Source of the DNA: Nitrosomonas sp.
Lineage (GTDB): Bacteria; Pseudomonadota; Gammaproteobacteria; Burkholderiales; Nitrosomonadaceae
DNA length: 7,429 bases
Direction: 5' to 3'
Assembly: GCA_005779435.1 (NCBI GenBank)
Contig: SXJH01000147.1
Span: 1-7,429, forward strand
Shown: piece after piece, positions 1-5,718 of the stretch
How positions within the stretch are numbered: position 1 is the first letter of the stretch
How the letters are laid out: each line of letters opens with the position of its first letter
The notes under the pieces: generated by a model
What the model was told of the DNA's origin: nothing
The model's database searches: none
The model's input: the letters and a program-made list of their open reading frames with translations, nothing else
Position numbers and translations under genes: made by a program

Positions 1-2256
1 GCACGCCTGGGCAACAGCGACACCGAATTTTATCTCGCGCCCGAAGTGCCTGCCGGTTTGCCCCATGCTTGCGACGCCGCAGGCAATCCTATTTTGTCCG
101 ACGATCTCAGCGGCCCGGTTTTAGTGAAAAACTTCAAAGACCAAAACGGACGGATCAAGCGCCAAGCCGCACGTTTTCAAGTCTTTGTGTACGACGAAGA
201 ATCGCCCGATGGGCGTCCGCTGAAGCTGGGCGATGCCGTCGAGGGCGGCGGCAATCGCGGCAAGCTGATCGATATTCAGTGGCGCGTTTATCTGGCCAAT
301 AAAAAAGCATCGTGGTACGAATTCAATACCCGCTCCGGCGAGCACGGCTATGCGGCGAATCATCCGCGCCGCAACGCATCGGTCGAAAACCGCGACCGTT
401 TGGTCATCGATCCGGGGCCGCGTACCATTAACGGCACCAATGCGCGCCGCGCCAGCTTTGACCGCTCCGGCAACGGCGTCTATGCCGCCACTTTTCCGCC
501 GCAGGGCCTAAAACCGCACGATATCGATACGCTGGGTGAGATTCTGACCGACGATACCGGCCGTTTGCTCGTGCTGGGCGGACTGGGGCGTTCCGGCAGT
601 GAAAAATCCGGACCGGGCGAGCCGCATATTTCGCATTACGCCAATAACGACGGCTGGTACGACGATGTTTCCGACGGGCCGGTGATGGCGCGTTTGGCGA
701 TGTATTCCGATCAAGTCGGCGCGATACGCTATATCGATGTGGAATATCCGGCCTGGGTGGTAGTGGCTTATCCACGTTTCGTGCCGCAGATGCACGATAT
801 GATCACCATGGATGAAGTGCTGTACGATTTGTCTCTGCGCGAATTTGCATACGATACCGGCTTATACGGCCGCTTGGGCAGTTTCGATTGCCCGGAAACC
901 GTACCGATGCAAGATCGGGTAGCACTGAGCCAATGGCAAGCAAGCCGCCTGACGTGGAACAAAGACTTCAAGCCTTGGTTTTACCGGGATATCTGGCCGA
1001 TTTTGTTCCGGCCGAATGAGTTTTTGTATGTGAGCGACATCCTGGCGCAGTCCAATTTCCCGCACGATCAGGAGCAGCGCGGTACTTTCGATCCGTTCAA
1101 GATCGGGCGAACGCCGGGTTATAAACCGAAGCGCACGGATCCGAAACCGGCCGATATCTGCCGCGACGCCAGTCTGGGCGAAGCGTTTACCGCTACGCCG
1201 CAGCACCGTGACGATCAAGACAACGATCCCTACCGTCCGATGCGGCAATTTCTGTTCGATTTGCTGCGCCGCAGCGGCGAGGACAACGAATTCAAACTGG
1301 AAGACAAAGTCGGCAGCCGGGTACACAATTTGCCGCTGATGCCGTTGCTGTGCGGCGACAACCCGTTGACCAACGAGGTCGTCACCAAATTCCTGCGGCT
1401 GACCGATTATCAATTGTTCATCCTCAAGCAATGGGCCGAAGGCCGGTTTATCAACGAGATGGAGCAAGGCTGGATTCCGGAAACCTATCCGGTATTTTTT
1501 CCTTACCCGCAAACCCCGCCGAAAAACGGGCGAGAACTGGATCGCGGCGTGCTGAGCAATGCGCTGGGCGGCGCGTTTTGTCCCGGCGGCGAATTGAATT
1601 GGATCATCCGCAATCCGTCGATTTACCGGGAACCGTACCGCATCAAGGCGGATCGCAGCGTATCGGATTTTATGCAATCCGCCGCGCAAGCGAATGCAAA
1701 CCGGCAACCGACCGGCGTTATCGAAGAATTGAGTTTCAGCGTGGATAATACGCTCAATCACGATAACGACTTTTCTACCGGGCTGCAGCCCGGCGATTTG
1801 ACCAAGTATATGGCGGTGCCGTGGCAGGCGGATTTCAACGAATGCACCACCAATACCATCAATATCACCTACGCCGATTGGAACACGATCAATCCCGGCA
1901 GCGACAACGATCAGCGGCTCAAGCGCGATGAGAAAATGTGGGATGCGTTATGGTGGCCTGCGCACCGTCCGTTGCAATCCAGCGAATTGACCGGCTTCCA
2001 GAATGGCCAGCCCGTGACTGCCTGGACGGATTGGAGCCGCGGTATTCAGCAAACCTACACCGGCGATCTGAAAATGGTGGAAGATTGGTGGAAGCTCGGA
2101 TTCATTATTCGCAATCCGTACATGGCGAATATCGATACCACGCCATCCACCGGCCCGGATGGCCGTTATTACAGCATCGAGCGCTACGGTAGCGAACATT
2201 TGGCCGCACCGGACCCGAAACTCAGCGCCATCGCCAATCCCGGCAAGAAAACTTGA
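1..2256 (+). CDS. LodA/GoxA-family CTQ-dependent amino-acid or amine oxidase (5'-partial)
   Basis: The reading frame is open from base 1, and the first residues (RLGNS, then a run ending in APE) match the N-terminal signature of the LodA/GoxA family, so probably only a few tens of residues are missing. The GTG at 46 is not the true start. 751 residues are visible; LodA of Marinomonas mediterranea is about 726. Family hallmarks, numbered from base 1: LLVLGG near 190, WYDD-x-SDGP at 219-227, AWVVVAYPRF at 251-260, MPLLCGDN at 447-454, GGAFCPGGE at 523-531, PWQADFNEC at 607-615, WWPAHRP at 651-657 and WWKLGFIIRNP at 696-706. Known members oxidatively deaminate lysine (LodA) or glycine (GoxA), releasing ammonia and H2O2, and use a cysteine tryptophylquinone made from a Cys and a Trp of the chain. 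W608 is the likely Trp partner. The Cys is less clear: C527 lies inside GGAFCPGG, whereas I recall many relatives placing it just before the GG, where this protein has A521. The substrate cannot be told from sequence. The lodB-like gene downstream fits CTQ maturation. Confidence 0.93.
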   Translation, partial: ARLGNSDTEFYLAPEVPAGLPHACDAAGNPILSDDLSGPVLVKNFKDQNGRIKRQAARFQVFVYDEESPDGRPLKLGDAVEGGGNRGKLIDIQWRVYLANKKASWYEFNTRSGEHGYAANHPRRNASVENRDRLVIDPGPRTINGTNARRASFDRSGNGVYAATFPPQGLKPHDIDTLGEILTDDTGRLLVLGGLGRSGSEKSGPGEPHISHYANNDGWYDDVSDGPVMARLAMYSDQVGAIRYIDVEYPAWVVVAYPRFVPQMHDMITMDEVLYDLSLREFAYDTGLYGRLGSFDCPETVPMQDRVALSQWQASRLTWNKDFKPWFYRDIWPILFRPNEFLYVSDILAQSNFPHDQEQRGTFDPFKIGRTPGYKPKRTDPKPADICRDASLGEAFTATPQHRDDQDNDPYRPMRQFLFDLLRRSGEDNEFKLEDKVGSRVHNLPLMPLLCGDNPLTNEVVTKFLRLTDYQLFILKQWAEGRFINEMEQGWIPETYPVFFPYPQTPPKNGRELDRGVLSNALGGAFCPGGELNWIIRNPSIYREPYRIKADRSVSDFMQSAAQANANRQPTGVIEELSFSVDNTLNHDNDFSTGLQPGDLTKYMAVPWQADFNECTTNTINITYADWNTINPGSDNDQRLKRDEKMWDALWWPAHRPLQSSELTGFQNGQPVTAWTDWSRGIQQTYTGDLKMVEDWWKLGFIIRNPYMANIDTTPSTGPDGRYYSIERYGSEHLAAPDPKLSAIANPGKKT

Positions 2257-2258
2257 AC

Positions 2259-2264
2259 AAGGAG
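2259..2264 (+). promoter_or_regulatory. Shine-Dalgarno AAGGAG that sets the start of the second gene
   Basis: AAGGAG lies six bases before the ATG at 2271, an ideal arrangement. It favours that ATG over the in-frame TTG at 2253, which would overlap the lodA-like stop codon and add six residues of poor quality. Confidence 0.85.
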
Positions 2265-2270
2265 ATTTTC

Positions 2271-2687
2271 ATGAACGACAATCCGTTTACCGGCAACTGG
2301 ACTTACCGCAGCCTGCTGAACAATCCGGACGTAAATCAGGCTTTCGATAATCTGGAATTCGGCCGGGGAACCATCGTCATCAACGAAGACGCGATGCAAT
2401 TGCTGAGCGGTGTCATCGGCGGACCGGGCTGGTCGCTGACGTTAAAAGGCTCGCGCGAATACGGCACGCCGATGCGGGTACGTTTTCAAGGAACGGGTAT
2501 CGTCAACGGCGAGCAATGGATCTATGATTACGAGGGTTATTTGGTCGGCCATTGGCCAAACGGCGTGCAGCAACGGCCCGCAATTGTCGGTTCGGTGATT
2601 CGCACCATTCCGCATTCCGGCAGCGAACCGGGTACGGTGGCGCCGGCTGGCGTCGTTGCGTCGTTTTATGCCGTCAGAACCGATTAG
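2271..2687 (+). CDS. Conserved-looking small beta-rich protein between lodA-like and lodB-like genes
   Basis: This 138-residue protein starts at an ATG with a strong ribosome site, 14 nt after the oxidase stop, and its last 20 nt overlap the start of the lodB-like gene. I do not recognise a named family. It has no signal peptide and no membrane segment, and is rich in Gly, aromatic residues and alternating hydrophobic/polar stretches (for example SLTLKGSREYG, MRVRFQGTGIV, EQWIYDYEGYLV). This suggests a small antiparallel beta-barrel or calycin-like fold; that is inference. Notable motifs are GNWTYRS near the N-terminus, WPNGVQQRPAIVGSVIRT near residues 96-113, and a C-terminal AGVVASFYAVR. 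Its position inside a lodA-lodB pair suggests a role in folding, cofactor assembly or activity of the oxidase, but nothing in the sequence proves it. It contains no cysteine, so it is unlikely to bind metal or quinone through thiols. Confidence 0.85.
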   Translation: MNDNPFTGNWTYRSLLNNPDVNQAFDNLEFGRGTIVINEDAMQLLSGVIGGPGWSLTLKGSREYGTPMRVRFQGTGIVNGEQWIYDYEGYLVGHWPNGVQQRPAIVGSVIRTIPHSGSEPGTVAPAGVVASFYAVRTD

Positions 2688-3789
2688 CCCAAACGTCGAC
2701 ATCTTTATCATCGGTGCCGGTCCCGCCGGTACGGCGGCGGCAATATCGCTGTGCGAAATTTTACCCGGTGCGCGCATTTGTATTGCGGACACCGGGAAGA
2801 ATACCGTTTTTCGTATCGGCGAATCGGTACCGCCGCCGATCCGGCCTTTTCTCGATCGGCTCGGCGTAACGGACACTTTCGAGAAAGCGGGACACAGCCC
2901 GTCTTTTCGCACATTAAGCGCATGGGGAACCGCAGAGCTCGATAGTAACGAGTTTCTTCTGCATGTTTACCAAACCGGCTGGCGGCTGGATCGCACCGGT
3001 TTCGACAATATGCTGAAAGCGGAAGCGATTCGCCGGGGGGCGGTCATCGTATCCGCGCGGGTTCAATCGCTTGACGGGAATCCGTACGAGTGGCGCATCG
3101 ATTGCGGCAACACAGGAAAATTCTCAGCACGTTATGTCATCGATGCCAGCGGTCATGCGGCGATCATATCGCGCTGGTTGAAATATCGGCCGCGCAAATT
3201 GGACCGGCTTGTGGCATGCGCGGTATTCTTCAATCGTCAGGCGCGGCAAACGGAATCGGCCGATGCGGATGCCGCTGTGATTGAAGCATGCGAATCAGGC
3301 TGGTGGTATGCTGCCGCCATCCCGGGCGATAGAAAGGTTGCCATGTTGATGACCGATGTGGATATTGCGCGTCGATTAAGCGTTGTCGGCATGCCCGCTT
3401 GGCGCCATCATTTGTCGTTGACACGGCATATCAAGCAGCGCATCGACACGAAGTTTGCGCTGACACAGCCGATGGTTTTTCCAGCCGCGTCGCGCTACTT
3501 TACGGATACTTATCCTCCCGGTATCGTTCCCGTAGGGGACGCCATTTCGCGTTTCGATCCGCTATCGTCGCAAGGTATCGTCAAAGCGCTGCGCTCGTCG
3601 CTATATGCTTCCTACGCCATTGCCGACCATTATCTGAAAGGCGACACAGCGGGGTTTTCCAAATATTTCGCTTTGATGCGCAATGAGTTTGAAAATTATG
3701 CGCTAACCTGGCGGAACTATTACCGGCAAGAGCAACGCTGGCCGGAAGCGCCATTTTGGCAAAGACGGCATCGAACGGAGTCGGCATAA
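2668..3789 (+). CDS. LodB-like FAD-dependent oxidoreductase, predicted CTQ maturation protein
   Basis: A flavoprotein of the tryptophan-halogenase/PCPMO superfamily, 373 residues from the ATG at 2668. The dinucleotide-binding motif GAGPAG is at residues 16-21, a GES motif at 51-53, GWRLDR about 105-110, and the second FAD motif GDAISRFDPLSSQGI begins at 290. LodB and GoxB are known to be required for CTQ formation in LodA and GoxA, and are thought to hydroxylate or oxidise the Trp precursor. It is unlikely to be a halogenase. The WxWxIP motif is not intact (the region reads WWYAAAIP), and the segment after GES that carries the catalytic Lys in PrnA-type enzymes reads SFRTLSAWG, with no Lys. 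A TTG at 2656 is in frame, but the ATG gives the usual short leader before the Rossmann fold. The ATG lies 20 nt inside the previous gene with no clear ribosome site, so translational coupling is likely. The product is probably cytosolic, as no signal peptide is visible. Confidence 0.9.
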   Translation: MPSEPISPNVDIFIIGAGPAGTAAAISLCEILPGARICIADTGKNTVFRIGESVPPPIRPFLDRLGVTDTFEKAGHSPSFRTLSAWGTAELDSNEFLLHVYQTGWRLDRTGFDNMLKAEAIRRGAVIVSARVQSLDGNPYEWRIDCGNTGKFSARYVIDASGHAAIISRWLKYRPRKLDRLVACAVFFNRQARQTESADADAAVIEACESGWWYAAAIPGDRKVAMLMTDVDIARRLSVVGMPAWRHHLSLTRHIKQRIDTKFALTQPMVFPAASRYFTDTYPPGIVPVGDAISRFDPLSSQGIVKALRSSLYASYAIADHYLKGDTAGFSKYFALMRNEFENYALTWRNYYRQEQRWPEAPFWQRRHRTESA

Positions 3790-3793
3790 GCCC

Positions 3794-4450
3794 ATGGACA
3801 AAGAATACTGGCTGGATCGGTGGCAGCGGCAAGACACCGGTTTTCATCAAACGGCGGTCAATCCTTATTTATGCCAATACTGGCCGCAGTTGCGACTTGA
3901 TGCAGGCAGCACGGTCTTTGTGCCGTTGTGCGGCAAAAGCGCCGACATGGCGTGGCTCCGGCAACAAAATCATGCGGTGCTGGGTGTTGAATTGAGCGCG
4001 ACTGCCGTGCGGGCTTTTTTTGCGGAAAATCGATTGCAGGCTCGCTGTAGCGACCACCGTCCGTTTACGCATTGGCAAGCTGACGGCATTCACATTCTGT
4101 GCGGCGATTTTTTTGAGTTACGCAAAGAAGATGTAGCGAATGTCGGCGCCGTTTATGACCGCGCCGCGTTGATTGCTTTGCCGCCATCCATGCGCAAAAA
4201 CTATGTGCGGCATTTGATGAAGATACTGCCGCCCGCTGTGCCGATTTTACTGATAACGTTGGAGTATCCGCCGCATGAAATGGCAGGGCCGCCATTTCCG
4301 GTTACTGCCGAGGAAGTAAAAGTGCTTTATCCTGAGGGCGCGGCAATCGAGTTATTACATCGGCAGGATGTATTGACGCAAAATCCGAAGTTCCAGGCAC
4401 GCGGCTTGAGCCGATTGCGGGAAAATGTTTTTTTGCTGAAATCGCGATGA
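3794..4450 (+). CDS. tpm: Thiopurine S-methyltransferase (bacterial TPMT)
   Basis: A 218-residue SAM-dependent methyltransferase with the full bacterial TPMT pattern. It opens with YWLDRWQ (5-11), then GFHQ (16-19), VNP (22-24) and YW (29-30). The SAM-site segment is VFVPLCGKSADMAWL (41-55), followed by GVELS (64-68) and YDRAALIALPP in the middle. The length matches the family (about 215-220). TPMTs transfer methyl from SAM to thiol or selenol groups; bacterial members methylate thiopurines in vitro and some confer tellurite or selenite tolerance by making volatile methylated forms. It is cytosolic. It starts 4 nt after the lodB-like stop, so it is almost certainly co-transcribed, although a functional link with the quinoprotein genes is not evident. 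Upstream GGAG at 3777-3780 is rather far from the ATG, so translation may depend on coupling. The annotation is firm; the physiological substrate is not known from sequence. Confidence 0.95.
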   Translation: MDKEYWLDRWQRQDTGFHQTAVNPYLCQYWPQLRLDAGSTVFVPLCGKSADMAWLRQQNHAVLGVELSATAVRAFFAENRLQARCSDHRPFTHWQADGIHILCGDFFELRKEDVANVGAVYDRAALIALPPSMRKNYVRHLMKILPPAVPILLITLEYPPHEMAGPPFPVTAEEVKVLYPEGAAIELLHRQDVLTQNPKFQARGLSRLRENVFLLKSR

Positions 4451-4451
4451 G

Positions 4452-4467
4452 TGTGAGAAAAGTCACA
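4452..4467. promoter_or_regulatory. CRP-type operator, perfect TGTGA-N6-TCACA palindrome
   Basis: TGTGAGAAAAGTCACA begins two bases after the tpm stop codon. Both half-sites match the CRP core consensus exactly, with the correct 6-bp spacer. Ten fixed bases should occur by chance about 0.007 times in a window of this length. It could also fold as a 5-bp hairpin in the tpm transcript, but no T-run follows, so it is not an intrinsic terminator. Recognition by a CRP/Vfr-like protein in this host is inferred. Confidence 0.6.
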
Positions 4468-4501
4468 GTCATAATCGGGAAATAGGCTTATATTTCTCCT
4501 T
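4466..4501 (+). promoter_or_regulatory. Predicted class II CRP-dependent promoter
   Basis: A -10 box TATATT (5 of 6 to TATAAT) lies at 4489-4494 and predicts a start near 4501. Relative to that start, the CRP palindrome is centred at -41.5, the classic class II position, overlapping the place of the -35 box. The -35 region itself (CAGTCA, 4466-4471) is a poor match to TTGACA, as is usual for activator-dependent promoters. The start site is a prediction from spacing alone. Confidence 0.45.
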
Positions 4502-4507
4502 TGTTTT

Positions 4508-4621
4508 CATCTTCAAAATACTCAGTAAGTATTACACTGTAGATCATGTAATCGCGATGAATTCGATAACTCGGATGTCGAGGTCAGAATGCAAAAGGCA
4601 GCGTACTTACTGACGAAGATG
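4508..4621. repeat. Imperfect long inverted repeat around a 70-bp core
   Basis: The left arm 4508-4532 and right arm 4603-4621 are complementary over 17 Watson-Crick positions, interrupted by a 7-base unpaired stretch on the left and one base on the right. TTTT flanks both ends (4504-4507 and 4622-4625). It can be read as the main stem of the candidate RNA, or as a MITE-like element with terminal inverted repeats and a 4-bp target duplication; the T-rich flanks are too simple to decide. Confidence 0.5.
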
Positions 4622-4672
4622 TTTTGCATACGACCGGTTGATTGCGATTGATGATTTATGACGAGGCCCTTT

Positions 4673-4703
4673 AATCCCTATTGCTTGCAATAGGGATTTT
4701 TTT
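4673..4703 (+). terminator. Strong rho-independent terminator
   Basis: AATCCCTATT (4673-4682) pairs perfectly with AATAGGGATT (4689-4698) around the loop GCTTGC, and seven Ts (4697-4703) follow. It ends + strand transcripts, either the candidate small RNA or readthrough from tpm. Read on the minus strand the hairpin is followed by TTAAAGGG, so it would stop the rlpA transcript only weakly. The bases 4704-4755 between it and the rlpA stop hold nothing I recognise; no separate minus-strand terminator is evident. Confidence 0.85.
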
Positions 4704-4755
4704 GCCTTTTTCAGATTGGTCTTGCGAAAATATCTTTCAATACGGACAGGTTGTG

Positions 4756-5718
4756 TCAGTCGTTGATTATCAACGGTTTTATGCCAAGCCGCTGCCCGAT
4801 TGTGTCTACGTCCATTTTGGCAACGATCTGATTGGGATACGGTCCGACGTGAATTTTATAAAGACCTTTGTTTTTCGAAATGCTGATCGTGTCTTTGAGT
4901 GCGGGTAGTTTCTTGTGCGCTTGCGCTAGAAAATTATGCGCATTGTCGGAAGATCCGAACGCGCCGAGTTGCAAGTAAACCGGTTTCGATCCGGTGTTAT
5001 CGGCAGGTGCGGCAAATACCGTCTTGGGTTTTGAATACGGCGATGCCGCTACAGCGCCAACGTCGGGCAAAATACTTTCCACTTCGACGCGACCGCTTCC
5101 ATTGGCAACGATCCCCAGTTTGTAGGCTGCAGTATAGGAAAGATCGATCAATCGATCCGATAAAAACGGACCGCGATCGTTAAGCCGCACGACCACCGAT
5201 TTGCCGGTATCGAGATTGGTGACGCGCGCATAACTCGGCAGCGGCAACGTCGGATGAGCCGCAGTCATCTCGTACATATCGTAAACTTCTCCGGAGGCGG
5301 TATTTTTTCCGTGGTAGCGGCGTCCGTACCACGATGCAACGCCCCGTTGCTTATACGGTTTCAATTCCGCCATCGGCTTGAATTGTTTTCCCAGTGCAAC
5401 ATAGGGCCGCATATTTGCGGCTCGTAACGGTTCATGCTTTGGAACCGCATCGGGTACCAAGTGTAAATCGGATGGCGGATTCGCGTCCGGCCCATCGTCC
5501 AAGTAATAACCGCCGCCGGTCTTGGCGGACGAATACGCATTTTGGGATGAGACCGAAGCGACAGTATCTTTTTTTCCTGAAATGCTATTGCCTTGGTGTT
5601 GCGGAATGCTGCCGCATGCGGTCATTAACGCGGCCAGCAATGCCGCCGCAACTGTCGTTGCAGTTTTGTCCGGGAGTGGGGTAACGATTTTCTGAAACAA
5701 GGAGCAAGCCTTTATCAT
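4756..5718 (-). CDS. rlpA: RlpA septal-ring lytic transglycosylase lipoprotein with SPOR domain
   Basis: A 320-residue outer-membrane lipoprotein that cleaves peptide-free (denuded) peptidoglycan glycans. It has a hydrophobic N-terminal signal with lipobox LMTAC, making C35 the lipidated residue. A low-complexity linker runs to about 125, followed by the double-psi beta-barrel RlpA domain (about 126-215, starting GVASWYG) and a C-terminal SPOR domain (about 245-318, beginning KPVYLQLGAF). The catalytic residues known in Pseudomonas aeruginosa RlpA (E120, H131, D157) have exact counterparts with identical spacing: E144, H155 and D181 (in NDRGPF). The enzyme therefore looks active, unlike RlpA proteins that lack these residues. 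Its ATG overlaps the rodA stop in ATGA and has no obvious ribosome site, so it is probably translationally coupled. It is the last gene of the elongation cluster. Confidence 0.96.
   Translation of the reverse strand: MIKACSLFQKIVTPLPDKTATTVAAALLAALMTACGSIPQHQGNSISGKKDTVASVSSQNAYSSAKTGGGYYLDDGPDANPPSDLHLVPDAVPKHEPLRAANMRPYVALGKQFKPMAELKPYKQRGVASWYGRRYHGKNTASGEVYDMYEMTAAHPTLPLPSYARVTNLDTGKSVVVRLNDRGPFLSDRLIDLSYTAAYKLGIVANGSGRVEVESILPDVGAVAASPYSKPKTVFAAPADNTGSKPVYLQLGAFGSSDNAHNFLAQAHKKLPALKDTISISKNKGLYKIHVGPYPNQIVAKMDVDTIGQRLGIKPLIIND

Larger units (their letters stand above)
4501..4703 (+). ncRNA. Candidate small non-coding RNA, about 200 nt
   Basis: This stretch runs from the predicted promoter start to the end of a strong intrinsic terminator and contains no plausible gene: the longest + strand ATG frame noticed, from 4557, is 18 codons with no ribosome site. 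The sequence can form a long-range helix: 4508-4514 pairs with 4615-4621 (7 bp), then 4522-4532 pairs with 4603-4613 (10 Watson-Crick pairs plus one G-U). A small hairpin at 4570-4582 (CTCG/CGAG) sits inside. The alternative pairing 4589-4596 with 4622-4629 (ATGCAAAA/TTTTGCAT) would compete with it. I do not recognise a known RNA family; it is not obviously 6S, tmRNA or RNase P RNA. Promoter, fold and terminator in line argue for an independent transcript, but expression is unproven. Confidence 0.4.

Noticed and set aside
46..48. GTG as the start codon of the oxidase.
   Set aside because: The 15 residues before it, in frame from base 1, match the family N-terminus (RLGNS), so the true start lies upstream of the window.
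862..1761. A 299-codon open frame on the minus strand, antisense to the oxidase gene.
   Set aside because: The translation is Arg/Val-rich with no domain or motif, and the + strand frame over the same bases carries clear LodA-family motifs. It is a codon-bias shadow.
2253..2255. TTG start for the small second protein.
   Set aside because: It overlaps the preceding stop codon, while the ATG at 2271 has an ideally spaced AAGGAG.
4452..4467. Hairpin after the tpm stop as an intrinsic terminator.
   Set aside because: Only a 5-bp stem and no T-run; the perfect CRP half-sites and spacing give a better explanation.
4440..4560. Direct repeat AATCGCGATGA at 4440-4450 (end of tpm) and 4550-4560.
   Set aside because: Eleven bases including a common palindromic ATCGCGAT; no other sign of duplication or integration between the copies.
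4557..4613. An 18-codon + strand frame inside the candidate RNA.
   Set aside because: No Shine-Dalgarno before the ATG and the product is short and highly basic. A tiny peptide or dual-function RNA cannot be excluded but is not supported.
4522..4629. A 35-codon minus-strand frame starting ATG at 4629.
   Set aside because: No ribosome site, no recognisable features, and it lies across the inverted repeat of the candidate RNA.
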